Counted from the first letter of the stretch, positions 6,526-13,147 are shown. The stretch: DNA of 15,002 nt from Candidatus Azambacteria bacterium (GCA_024654415.1 JANLHQ010000062.1:1-15002), one strand, 5' to 3'. The notes: generated by a model not told the origin, from the letters alone. Translations and numbers: made by a program.

Positions 6526-6531
6526 TATAAT
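6526..6531 (+). promoter_or_regulatory. Perfect -10 box before rplC
   Basis: TATAAT (6526-6531) matches the consensus. The base block 17 upstream, TGTAAA (6503-6508), is a poor -35. If active, transcription would start near 6538 and give a leader of about 60 bases that contains the terminator at 6564-6586. Confidence 0.45.
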
Positions 6532-6563
6532 TGAAGCAGAGTAGTGAGTCTGGGCTTTTATGC

Positions 6564-6586
6564 AATGGGCTTTCAGCCCATTTTTT
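6564..6586 (+). terminator. Intrinsic terminator or attenuator just upstream of rplC
   Basis: AATGGGCT (6564-6571) pairs perfectly with AGCCCATT (6575-6582) around loop TTC, with six T's at 6581-6586. It lies only 10 bases before the rplC ATG, inside the presumed S10 operon. A second copy of TGGGCTTT at 6551-6558 could pair with AGCCCA (6575-6580) instead and prevent the terminator. The T-run can also pair with AAAAAAT (6590-6596) beside the start codon. This suggests conditional rather than full termination. Confidence 0.75.
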
Positions 6587-6596
6587 GTGAAAAAAT

Positions 6597-7199
6597 ATGA
6601 AGTTTTTACTTGGGAGTAAAATTGGGATGACACAGATTTTCGATGAAAACGGAAGCGCTATTGCGGTGACGCTTATTGACGTACCCCCATGCGCGGTGAC
6701 GCAAGTGCGTACGAAGGAGCGCGATGGATATGATGCGGTACAGCTTGGATTTGGCGCAAAAAATAAAACAAATAAGCCGGAGAAAGGCCATGTACGCGAC
6801 CTCGGTGCATTTTCTGTATTAAGAGAGTATCGCGTGGAAGGCGCGGCAGATAAAAAAGTAGGGGATATAGTAGATGTATCTATGTTTGTAGAGGGCGACC
6901 CAATACGAGTTTCTGGTATAAGTAAAGCGAAAGGATTTCAGGGTGTAGTGAAGCGCCATCATTTTGGGGGAGGTAGAGCGTCGCATGGACAAAAACACAG
7001 CGAGCGGGAGCCAGGGTCTATCGGTGCGACATGGCCTCAGCGTGTGCTTAAAGGAACACGTATGGCAGGAAGAATGGGCGGCGAGCGAACAACAGTAACT
7101 GGCCTTACCGTGGCACGAATCGATGCAGAACATAATATATTGGCAGTAACAGGAGCAATTCCAGGAAGACGAGGGACGTTGGTTGAAATCAAATGCTGA
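6597..7199 (+). CDS. rplC: Ribosomal protein uL3
   Basis: Large-subunit assembly protein whose long loop reaches the peptidyl-transferase centre; 200 residues. LLGSKIGMTQIF (4-15), KAKGFQGVVKRHHFGGG and RMAGRMGGERTTV are L3 signatures. In the loop near the active site it reads GSIGATWPQRVLKG; compared with my memory of the E. coli segment it is one residue shorter and lacks the Gln (150 in E. coli) that is methylated there. I recall similar forms in candidate-phyla-radiation L3. It starts 10 bases after the T-run of the terminator at 6564-6586, has no Shine-Dalgarno, and is the only ribosomal gene here ending in TGA, which argues for a standard code. Confidence 0.97.
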   Translation: MKFLLGSKIGMTQIFDENGSAIAVTLIDVPPCAVTQVRTKERDGYDAVQLGFGAKNKTNKPEKGHVRDLGAFSVLREYRVEGAADKKVGDIVDVSMFVEGDPIRVSGISKAKGFQGVVKRHHFGGGRASHGQKHSEREPGSIGATWPQRVLKGTRMAGRMGGERTTVTGLTVARIDAEHNILAVTGAIPGRRGTLVEIKC

Positions 7200-7215
7200 A
7201 TTAAAATCCAGCATT
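7192..7215 (+). promoter_or_regulatory. Hairpin over the rplC stop codon
   Basis: AATGCTG (7192-7198) pairs perfectly with CAGCATT (7209-7215) around an A-rich 10-base loop. It covers the rplC TGA at 7197-7199. No T-run follows. Confidence 0.55.
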
Positions 7216-7216
7216 G

Positions 7217-7254
7217 CTGTTTGTAAGCCAATCGCTTTGCTCTTGGACAAACAG
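7217..7254 (+). promoter_or_regulatory. Bulged hairpin upstream of rplD
   Basis: CTGTTTGT (7217-7224) pairs perfectly with ACAAACAG (7247-7254). After an AAG bulge on the 5' side, CCAA (7228-7231) pairs with TTGG (7243-7246) around an 11-base loop. It starts one base after the preceding hairpin and ends 19 bases before the rplD ATG. A role in control of L4 synthesis is an inference from its place. Confidence 0.6.
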
Positions 7255-7273
7255 GGAACATAATACAGAAACA

Positions 7274-8113
7274 ATGGAAACACCAGTATACAATCAAAAA
7301 GGAGAAAAAGTAGGGACATACAATCTTCCTGACGGGTTGTTTGCGGTGCCACTCAAAGAAAGTGTTGTGCATCAATCAATGAGAACCCAGCTAGGGAATG
7401 CGCGCAAGGCTATTGCGCATACAAAAGATAGAAGCGAAGTTTCTGGTGGTGGTAAGAAGCCGTGGCGCCAGAAAGGTACTGGCCGTGCACGACATGGGTC
7501 CATCCGATCTCCATTATGGAAGGGCGGTGGTGTGACGTTCGGCCCACGCAATGACCGGAACTTCTCATTAAAGATCAATAAAAAACAAAAAAACAAGGCG
7601 CTTGCCATGATGCTTTCTTCAAAAGTGAAGGCCGGGAAGATGGCGGTACTCGATATGCTTGCACTCGAAAAACCAAAAACAAAACACATGATGGACGTGC
7701 TTCGCGCATTCACAGATATTTTGCCTGAGGTGAGCACGAGAAAGACGCTTATTATTATTCCTGGCGCAAATCCAAATATCACACTTGCGGCGCGCAATAT
7801 CCCGAAGGCAAAAGTACTCCGCGCAGACAGTATGAATATAAATGATCTTTTGATATATCGATATATGATAATTTCGAAGGAAGCGATAGAAATGATTGAG
7901 AAAGTATATGGGCGAGCAAAAAAACCTGCATCAAACGAGGTGGCGAAAGAAGTAAAAAGAGTATCCGCACAAAAAGCGGCAAAAGCTGCTCCATTAAAAA
8001 AGATAAAGAAAAAGGTGAAAAAAGTAAAAGCGGTGAAGAAGATAAAGAAAGAAGAAGTAAAAGAGGTAAAGAAAGTGGAGAAAACAAAGAAGCAGGTAGA
8101 TAAAAAAGCATAA
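7274..8113 (+). CDS. rplD: Ribosomal protein uL4 with Lys-rich C-terminal tail
   Basis: Large-subunit protein lining the exit tunnel; in E. coli it also represses the S10 operon. The L4 core occupies residues 1-214, with the tunnel loop WRQKGTGRARHGSIRSP (64-80) and GGGVTFGPRNDR after it. Residues 215-279 form a 65-residue tail of Lys, Val, Ala and Glu, with no known domain, beyond the usual end near 205. The tail is encoded by A-rich DNA. The ATG at 7274 is chosen because METPVYNQKG begins the normal L4 N-terminus; the frame is open upstream to a TTG at 7214, which would lie inside the paired leader. The 74-base gap before it holds two hairpins. Confidence 0.97.
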   Translation: METPVYNQKGEKVGTYNLPDGLFAVPLKESVVHQSMRTQLGNARKAIAHTKDRSEVSGGGKKPWRQKGTGRARHGSIRSPLWKGGGVTFGPRNDRNFSLKINKKQKNKALAMMLSSKVKAGKMAVLDMLALEKPKTKHMMDVLRAFTDILPEVSTRKTLIIIPGANPNITLAARNIPKAKVLRADSMNINDLLIYRYMIISKEAIEMIEKVYGRAKKPASNEVAKEVKRVSAQKAAKAAPLKKIKKKVKKVKAVKKIKKEEVKEVKKVEKTKKQVDKKA

Positions 8114-8122
8114 TATTTCTGT

Positions 8123-8542
8123 ATGTCTATCATTGGTAAAATCAAAAAAACACTGCCCGGACAAGAAGGAGATGCTCCCAAGAAAGGAGTAGCAGTCGGT
8201 GGTGTGAAAAAAGAAAAGATTGTCACGAAAAAGGCAACACGTGAACCCGTCTCTTCAAGGCCGGTATATGCGGGACGAGTAATTGAAAGTCCATATATTA
8301 CTGAAAAAACTTCAATGCTTGCGGCGGAAAACAAATACGTATTTAAGGTTGAAAGAAGGACTACGAAAAATGAAATTATAAAAGCTGTTCACCGCATGTT
8401 TAAAGTAACGGTGACACAGGTGAATATAATGAATATGCCCGGGAAAAAAGTGCGCCTTGGAGGGCACGAAGGACGTGTTCCTGGATTTAAAAAAGCAGTG
8501 GTGACGATAAAAAAAGGCGAGACAATAGATATCGGTGTATAA
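8123..8542 (+). CDS. rplW: Ribosomal protein uL23 with N-terminal extension
   Basis: Large-subunit protein at the tunnel exit, where trigger factor and SRP dock. The L23 core begins around residue 52: VIESPYITEKTSMLAAENKY, then the EIIKAVHRMFKVTVTQVN helix-strand and the FKKAVVTIKKGETI end. Glu61 matches the E. coli Glu18 that contacts trigger factor. Residues 1-50 are an extra Lys-, Gly- and Val-rich segment, making the protein 139 residues against about 95-100. The first ATG, 9 bases after rplD, is the only plausible start, since the next Met (65) lies inside the core. No Shine-Dalgarno is seen. Confidence 0.96.
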   Translation: MSIIGKIKKTLPGQEGDAPKKGVAVGGVKKEKIVTKKATREPVSSRPVYAGRVIESPYITEKTSMLAAENKYVFKVERRTTKNEIIKAVHRMFKVTVTQVNIMNMPGKKVRLGGHEGRVPGFKKAVVTIKKGETIDIGV

Positions 8543-8551
8543 CCATAGCAT

Positions 8552-9379
8552 ATGAAATTACTACGACCAACATCTCCTGGACAACGACAGCGAACAATCG
8601 CTGACTATTCTTCGCTCACAAAAAAGGAGCCAGAGAAGTCGCTTACATTCGGCCGCAAGAGGAGAATGGGGCGCTCAAAACAAGGAAGAATTACTACGCG
8701 CCACAGAGGTGGTGGTAATAAAAGGCTGTATCGGGAAATTGATTTCAAGCAAAATAAGATGAATATTCCCGGGAAGGTCATCTCACTTGAATACGATCCG
8801 AATCGGTCTTCTTTTATTTCGTTGATCCAATATCATGATGGCGAGAAACGATACTCACTCGCAGTAAAAAACATGAAAGTAGGTGATCCGATAATCACAT
8901 CTGAGGATGCTCCGCTTACAGACGGGAACCGTTTGCCGCTTGCAAAGATTCCTACCAGTTTCTTCGTGCACAACATTGAGCTACAGCCAGCACGGGGTGG
9001 GCAGATTGTACGGAGCGCAGGATCATCCGCGAAGGTCATGGCTCATGAAGGGAAGTATACGCACATACAAATGCCTTCAAGCGAGGTGCGTAAGATTCTT
9101 TCAACATGTCTAGCAACCATTGGTGTGCTTTCAAATCCTGAGCATAATCTTATCAACTACGGAAAGGCGGGCGCGTCGCGATGGAGAGGCATTCGACCTA
9201 CGGTACGCGGATCGGCAATGAATCCATGTGATCACCCCCATGGAGGCGGTGAAGGGGCTCAGCCAATTGGTCTTCCGTATCCAAAAACGCCATGGGGAAA
9301 GCATGCGCTTGGTAAGAAAACACGAAAGAAGAATCATGCTACGAATAAATTTATTGTTTCACGAAGAGTAAAGAAATAA
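8552..9379 (+). CDS. rplB: Ribosomal protein uL2
   Basis: Primary 23S-binding protein needed for subunit association and peptidyl transfer; 275 residues, normal length. KLLRPTSPGQRQRT at the start, GRITTRHRGGGNKRLYR (45-61), YDPNRSSFISL and the C-terminal RGSAMNPCDHPHGGGEG (219-235) are characteristic. The essential histidine of the last motif (His229 in E. coli) is retained within DHPH (227-230); Cys226 replaces the usual Val or other residue. It follows rplW after 9 bases and precedes rpsS after 4, consistent with one transcript. There is no Shine-Dalgarno before the ATG. Confidence 0.99.
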   Translation: MKLLRPTSPGQRQRTIADYSSLTKKEPEKSLTFGRKRRMGRSKQGRITTRHRGGGNKRLYREIDFKQNKMNIPGKVISLEYDPNRSSFISLIQYHDGEKRYSLAVKNMKVGDPIITSEDAPLTDGNRLPLAKIPTSFFVHNIELQPARGGQIVRSAGSSAKVMAHEGKYTHIQMPSSEVRKILSTCLATIGVLSNPEHNLINYGKAGASRWRGIRPTVRGSAMNPCDHPHGGGEGAQPIGLPYPKTPWGKHALGKKTRKKNHATNKFIVSRRVKK

Positions 9380-9383
9380 ATAT

Positions 9384-9701
9384 ATGTCACGAAGTCTGAA
9401 AAAAGGACCATATGTTAATGAGCGTTTACTTGAAAAGCTCGCGAAGGCAAAGCCGGGAGATACTATCAACACGTGGGCGCGCGCATCGATGATTGCACCA
9501 GAAATGATCGGGTTTACCTTCGGGGTACACAACGGAAAAACACATATCCCTGTATTTGTTACAGAAGACATGGTTGGTCATCGGCTCGGTGAGTTTTCGC
9601 CGACGAAGAAATTCACCAGACATGGCGGTAAGATGCAGAAAGAGTTAGAAGCAAAATCACAGACGACGGCAGCAGCTGCAGTAGTAGCCGCAAAGAAATA
9701 A
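9384..9701 (+). CDS. rpsS: Ribosomal protein uS19
   Basis: Head protein of the 30S subunit that pairs with S13. SRSLKKGPYVNERLL (2-16), PEMIGFTFGVHNGKTHIPVFVTEDMVGHRLGEFSPTK region (39-75) and TRHGGK (78-83) identify it. It has 105 residues because of an Ala- and Lys-rich tail after residue 86 (KSQTTAAAAVVAAKK region); the E. coli protein has 92. It follows rplB by 4 bases. No Shine-Dalgarno is visible; the leader reads only AAATAT-like sequence before ATG. Confidence 0.98.
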   Translation: MSRSLKKGPYVNERLLEKLAKAKPGDTINTWARASMIAPEMIGFTFGVHNGKTHIPVFVTEDMVGHRLGEFSPTKKFTRHGGKMQKELEAKSQTTAAAAVVAAKK

Positions 9702-9716
9702 CAGTAAGTACTATAT

Positions 9717-10295
9717 ATGCACGCAAAAGCTTATCTCAGAAACATACGAATATCACCAAGAAAAGTCAGAGTTGTTGCTGCGCTTATTAGAGGACGCAAT
9801 GTGGGTGATGCAAAAGTACAACTTACATTTGCCATGCGAAAGGCGGCGGTGCCACTCATTAAGCTTATCGATTCTGCAATCGCGAATGCAACACATAATC
9901 TTAAGCTCGACCCAAAGGAATTGTATATTTCTGAGATTTTTGTAAATGAAGGACAGACATTAAAGCGAGGTATGCCGCGCGCACGAGGAAGCTCATACAC
10001 GATTAGGAAAAGAATGTCGCATATTAGCTTGACTTTATCGGAAAAGAAAGATAGAAATACCCCACACGAATCAAAAACAGTTGTTTTGAAAAAAAAGGAG
10101 AAAAAGGTAGTTTCAAAAGAAAAAGCAATCGCAGTAAAAAAAGATGGGCACGAAGAAGTGGTAGTGAAAAAGAGTGGGGTGATCGAAAAGAAAAAGCCAA
10201 GCACACCCGTTTCTCACGCAGGGAAAACTCCAGTAAAGAGTCGTCGGTTGACGGGTATTGCGCGCAGAGCATTTCATGAACACGAAGATAAATAA
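9717..10295 (+). CDS. rplV: Ribosomal protein uL22 with long C-terminal tail
   Basis: Large-subunit protein whose beta-hairpin narrows the exit tunnel. The core (1-110) shows AKAYLRNIRISPRKVRVVA (3-21), the IFVNEGQTLKRGMPRARGSSY hairpin (74-94) and IRKRMSHISLTLSEK (96-110). The core ends where ordinary L22 (about 110 residues) ends. Residues 111-192 are an 82-residue Lys-, Val- and Glu-rich tail finishing in RRLTGIARRAFHEHEDK. The reading frame stays open without codon breaks, so the tail is probably real rather than a frameshift product. It starts 15 bases after rpsS, and the tail is followed by a 25-base gap before rpsC. Confidence 0.97.
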   Translation: MHAKAYLRNIRISPRKVRVVAALIRGRNVGDAKVQLTFAMRKAAVPLIKLIDSAIANATHNLKLDPKELYISEIFVNEGQTLKRGMPRARGSSYTIRKRMSHISLTLSEKKDRNTPHESKTVVLKKKEKKVVSKEKAIAVKKDGHEEVVVKKSGVIEKKKPSTPVSHAGKTPVKSRRLTGIARRAFHEHEDK

Positions 10296-10320
10296 GAAGT
10301 ATTAACCTGAGATTACGTAC

Positions 10321-11001
10321 ATGGGAAAGAAAGTAAATCCATTGGGCTTCCGAATTGGTATAAACGAAGGATGGAGGTCGCGATGGTTTCAACAAAAAGC
10401 ATATAAAGATTTTTTGAAAGAAGATTATTATCTTCGGAGCTTTTTGGTTGAAAAACTTCATAAAAATGGACTCGAACGAGTGGAGATTGAGCGTTCAGCA
10501 AACAAGATTAAAGTTATTATTCATACCTCACGCCCAGGATTGATTATCGGCAAGGGCGGTGGCGGTATCGAAGCGCTTAAAGGGGAGATCGAAAAGAAGT
10601 ATGATGCAATTCGCGTCGATAAAAAAGCAAAAGCTGAGGTGAAGGTGCAAGTAGAAGAGGTGTCAAAGCCAGAAGGGCGAGCACCGATTGTTGCACAACA
10701 AGCTGCAGATCAAATCGAGAAGCGCCTTCCGTTCAGACGAGTATTGAAACAAACGCTTGAAAAGACCATGCAGAGCGGTGATGTAGTAGGAGCAAAGATC
10801 AGAATGTCAGGCAGACTTGATGGGGGAGAGATGTCTCGCACGGAATGGCTGAGCAAGGGAAGAATGCCACTCGCGACACTCCGGGCGCACATTGATTACG
10901 CTACCGCAAGCGCGCATTGCACCTATGGCGTCGTAGGCATTAAGGTTTGGATCTATAAGGGTGACGTGTTTGATGCAGATAAAAAAGAGAATATAAAATA
11001 G
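10321..11001 (+). CDS. rpsC: Ribosomal protein uS3
   Basis: Head and mRNA-entry protein of the 30S subunit; 226 residues. It begins GKKVNPLGFRIGI, has a type II KH domain with LIIGKGGGGIEALK (74-87) and the C-terminal domain PEGRAPIVAQQ onward. Arg138, Arg139 and Lys142 in KRLPFRRVLK match the E. coli residues implicated in mRNA helicase activity. SGRLDGGEMSRTEW and GVVGIKVWIYKGD are also typical. It follows rplV after 25 bases and lies 7 bases before rplP. Confidence 0.99.
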   Translation: MGKKVNPLGFRIGINEGWRSRWFQQKAYKDFLKEDYYLRSFLVEKLHKNGLERVEIERSANKIKVIIHTSRPGLIIGKGGGGIEALKGEIEKKYDAIRVDKKAKAEVKVQVEEVSKPEGRAPIVAQQAADQIEKRLPFRRVLKQTLEKTMQSGDVVGAKIRMSGRLDGGEMSRTEWLSKGRMPLATLRAHIDYATASAHCTYGVVGIKVWIYKGDVFDADKKENIK

Positions 11002-11008
11002 ATTCAGT

Positions 11009-11425
11009 ATGTTATTGCCAAAAAAAGTAAAACATAGAAAATGGCATAAAGGCCGAAAGCGCGCGAGCGGCGTGGACTCTCGCGGTATTCATTTAAGTTT
11101 TGGCGCGTATGGGATAAAAGCGAAAGAGCGAGCGTGGGTGACGTCGCGGCAAATAGAGGCAGCGCGTCGTGCAATGACTCGGTATGTACAGCGGTCCGGT
11201 AAGATATGGGTCCGGATATTTCCCGATAAACCGATTACCAAAAAAGGACAAGAAGTTCCGATGGGCGGTGGGAAGGGGGCCGTTGATCACTATGTCGCAG
11301 TAGTTAAGCCAGGAAGAATATTATTTGAAATGGATGGAGTAGATGAAAAGCTTGCACAAGAAGCATTGCGAAAAGCAGCATCAAAGCTTCCTCTTGCGGT
11401 GAGGTTTATAAAACGAGAAATGTAA
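11009..11425 (+). CDS. rplP: Ribosomal protein uL16
   Basis: Large-subunit protein near the A-site tRNA elbow and the peptidyl-transferase centre; 138 residues, normal. LLPKKVKHRKWHKGR (2-16), ITSRQ-type motif VTSRQIEAARRAMTRY (44-59), GKIWVRIFPDKPITKK (64-79) and GRILFEMDGV are diagnostic. The loop that reads VRMGKGKG in E. coli reads VPMGGGKG here, so Pro84 stands at the Arg (81) hydroxylated by YcfD in E. coli. It starts 7 bases after rpsC and is followed by rpmC after 4 bases. No Shine-Dalgarno is present. Confidence 0.99.
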   Translation: MLLPKKVKHRKWHKGRKRASGVDSRGIHLSFGAYGIKAKERAWVTSRQIEAARRAMTRYVQRSGKIWVRIFPDKPITKKGQEVPMGGGKGAVDHYVAVVKPGRILFEMDGVDEKLAQEALRKAASKLPLAVRFIKREM

Positions 11426-11429
11426 TATC

Positions 11430-11624
11430 ATGAAAAAGACAGAAATGCTACAATCAAAATCACCCGCAGAGCTCGAGAGGGATTTGCTCGCATGCGAAGA
11501 AGAGTTAAAGACTCTTCGCTTTGATCGTGCGTTTAATAAATTAAAAAATGTAAAGGCGATATCTACGGCGCGGAGAACACGAGCAAGGATCCTTACTTTA
11601 CTTCGAGCGAAACAGCTGGTATAA
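11430..11624 (+). CDS. rpmC: Ribosomal protein uL29
   Basis: Small helical protein at the tunnel exit beside L23; 64 residues, within the normal range. The helix AELERDLLACEEELKTLRFDRAF (14-36) and the second helix with ARRTRARILTLLRAKQL are the usual two-helix pattern. It lies between rplP and rpsQ as in most bacteria, which supports the call. Its last 28 coding bases also hold a promoter (11597-11625) whose -10 box overlaps its TAA stop. Confidence 0.95.
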   Translation: MKKTEMLQSKSPAELERDLLACEEELKTLRFDRAFNKLKNVKAISTARRTRARILTLLRAKQLV

Positions 11625-11625
11625 T
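11597..11625 (+). promoter_or_regulatory. Internal extended -10 promoter for rpsQ onward
   Basis: TTTACT (-35, 11597-11602), 17 bases, then TATAAT (-10, 11620-11625) preceded by TG (11617-11618), a perfect extended -10. The -10 contains the rpmC stop TAA. Predicted start near 11632 leaves about 14 bases before the rpsQ ATG. Confidence 0.6.
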
Positions 11626-11645
11626 CGGTTTTTTATTACACTATC

Positions 11646-11897
11646 ATGGATATGGAAGAAAAAAAGCAAAAACGAACATTACAAGGCAAGGTGGTATCCG
11701 ATGCCATGCAAAAAACGGTTGTGGTAGCAGTGACGAGCATTAAAGAGCACCCTATTTATCATAAGCGCTATACAATGACGAGCCGCTATAAGGCGCATGA
11801 TGAGAAGAAAGAGTATAAGGTTGGCGATAAAGTAGTGATCGAGGAAATGCGTCCTCTTTCAAAGGAAAAACGATGGAAAGTGATCGGAAGAGTATAA
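11646..11897 (+). CDS. rpsQ: Ribosomal protein uS17
   Basis: OB-fold protein that binds 16S rRNA early in 30S assembly; 83 residues. KRTLQGKVVSDAMQKTVVVAV (9-29), the HPIYHKRYTMTSRYKAHDE loop (35-53) and EMRPLSKEKRWKVIGRV at the end identify it. Either ATG 11646 or ATG 11652 could start it; the first is taken. The 21-base gap after rpmC carries the downstream part of the internal promoter, so its message may be nearly leaderless when made from there. Confidence 0.97.
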   Translation: MDMEEKKQKRTLQGKVVSDAMQKTVVVAVTSIKEHPIYHKRYTMTSRYKAHDEKKEYKVGDKVVIEEMRPLSKEKRWKVIGRV

Positions 11898-11913
11898 TAT
11901 TTACGATACAGTT

Positions 11914-12279
11914 ATGATTCAACCGCGTACCATGTGTAAAGTTGCAGATAACAGCGGGGCAAAAATTGTCCAGTGTTTTCGTGTATTAGGAGGAACGCGA
12001 AAACGATACGCGCGCATCGGCGATATTATTGTTGGCACAGTAAAGGTTGCAGAACCACGCAAAGCAGTAAAAAAATCAGATGTAGTGCGGGCAGTGGTTG
12101 TGCGTCAGCGACGATCGTTTACACGACAAGATGGATCTCACATTCGTTTTGATGATAACGCAGTGGTAATTTTAGATGGGAAAGAACCCAAAGGAGGGCG
12201 AATTTTTGGCCCGATTCCACGAGAATTAAAAGAAAAAGGGTTTACAAAATTAGTTTCACTTGCACCGGAGGTAGTATAA
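11914..12279 (+). CDS. rplN: Ribosomal protein uL14
   Basis: Highly conserved large-subunit protein at the interface, contacting L19 and the bound silencing factor RsfS in other bacteria. The 121 residues include MIQPRTMCKVADNSGAK at the start, IGDIIVGTVK, and the C-terminal GGRIFGPIPRELKEKGFTKLVSLAPEVV region, all typical, and the length is normal. It starts 16 bases after rpsQ, without Shine-Dalgarno, and is followed by rplX after 4 bases. Confidence 0.99.
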   Translation: MIQPRTMCKVADNSGAKIVQCFRVLGGTRKRYARIGDIIVGTVKVAEPRKAVKKSDVVRAVVVRQRRSFTRQDGSHIRFDDNAVVILDGKEPKGGRIFGPIPRELKEKGFTKLVSLAPEVV

Positions 12280-12283
12280 CGCA

Positions 12284-12595
12284 ATGAATATGAAAGTAAA
12301 AAAAGGAGACAAAGTAATAATCACCGCAGGAAAGGACCGAGGGAAATCGGGGAAAATCATGCAAGCGATTCCCAGCGATGGTGCTGTCGTGGTGCAGTCT
12401 TTGAATATGCGCAAAGTACATATTCGTCCAAAGAAGCAAGGTGAAAAAGGGCAAATTATTTCAAAAGAATCGCCACTTGATGTTTCAAATGTGATGCTTA
12501 TCTGCCCACAGTGTTCAAAGCCAACGAGGGTGGGGTATCAGGTTTCAAAAGGTAGTAAGTCTAGGGTATGTAAAAAATGCAAAGAAACGATATAA
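12284..12595 (+). CDS. rplX: Ribosomal protein uL24
   Basis: Assembly-initiating large-subunit protein near the tunnel exit; 103 residues. The KOW motif is KVKKGDKVIITAGKDRGKSGKI (4-25). The C-terminal half carries CPQC (74-77) and CKKC (96-99), a pair of Cys motifs able to bind zinc, as in many bacterial L24 proteins. Start may be ATG 12284 or ATG 12290; MKVKKGD at the latter is the more common N-terminus. rplE begins 2 bases after its stop. Confidence 0.97.
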   Translation: MNMKVKKGDKVIITAGKDRGKSGKIMQAIPSDGAVVVQSLNMRKVHIRPKKQGEKGQIISKESPLDVSNVMLICPQCSKPTRVGYQVSKGSKSRVCKKCKETI

Positions 12596-12597
12596 GT

Positions 12598-13137
12598 ATG
12601 AACCGTCTTAAAGAAAAATATATAAAAGAAGTGGTGCCCGCGATGAAGAAAGAATTCGGGTATCGTAATGACGCAGAGACACCAAGGATCCAAAAGATCG
12701 TGGTGAATTCTGGTGTTGGGAGAGTGTCCGGAGACCAAAAAGCCATTGAATCAGTGGAGCGAGGACTCACGCTTATTACAGGGCAAAAGGCAATTTTAAC
12801 TCTTGCGCGCACATCCATTGCTACATTTAAGCTTCGTGAAGGCACTCCTATTGGGGTGAAGGTGACATTGCGTGGAGAAAGAATGTATAGTTTCCTTGAT
12901 AGGCTTGTTTCTACAGCACTTCCTCGCACACGAGATTTCCATGGTATTGGTACAAAAGGCATCGATCAAGCCGGTAATTTGACTATCGGTATAAAAGAAG
13001 ATATTGTGTTCCCTGAGGCAAGTCACGAGAAAGCGGGGAATATCTTCGGTTTTGAGGTAACTATTGTAACGAATTCAGGGGATAGAAAGGCGGCGGAATA
13101 TATGTTTCGCATGATGGGAGTTCCCTTGAAGAAATAA
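12598..13137 (+). CDS. rplE: Ribosomal protein uL5
   Basis: Large-subunit protein that binds 5S rRNA and contacts P-site tRNA; 179 residues, the normal size. RLKEKYIKEVVPAMKKEFGY (3-22), PRIQKIVVNSGVG (29-41), the RAxSI-like ARTSIATFKLREG and the C-terminal GFEVTIVTNSGDRKAAEY region fit the family. The frame is open a little further upstream, overlapping rplX, but ATG 12598, two bases after the rplX stop, gives the usual N-terminus and is preferred. Confidence 0.98.
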   Translation: MNRLKEKYIKEVVPAMKKEFGYRNDAETPRIQKIVVNSGVGRVSGDQKAIESVERGLTLITGQKAILTLARTSIATFKLREGTPIGVKVTLRGERMYSFLDRLVSTALPRTRDFHGIGTKGIDQAGNLTIGIKEDIVFPEASHEKAGNIFGFEVTIVTNSGDRKAAEYMFRMMGVPLKK

Positions 13138-13147
13138 CATTTTTGGT

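Noticed and set aside
7197..7199. TGA at the end of rplC as a recoded glycine or tryptophan
   Set aside because: L3 is complete at that point, the read-through has no L3-like residues, and no other gene has an internal TGA.
7214..7273. Earlier TTG start of rplD adding 20 residues
   Set aside because: It would lie in the hairpin region and the residues are unlike L4; ATG 7274 gives the standard N-terminus.
7372..8334. Long open frame on the minus strand opposite rplD and rplW
   Set aside because: It is the complement of Lys-rich coding sequence, giving a low-complexity Phe/Ser-rich product; no RBS, promoter or known family.
11893..11898. TATAAT at the rpsQ stop as a promoter for rplN
   Set aside because: No -35 box at 16-18 bases upstream and no extended -10; likely a by-product of a GTA TAA T ending.
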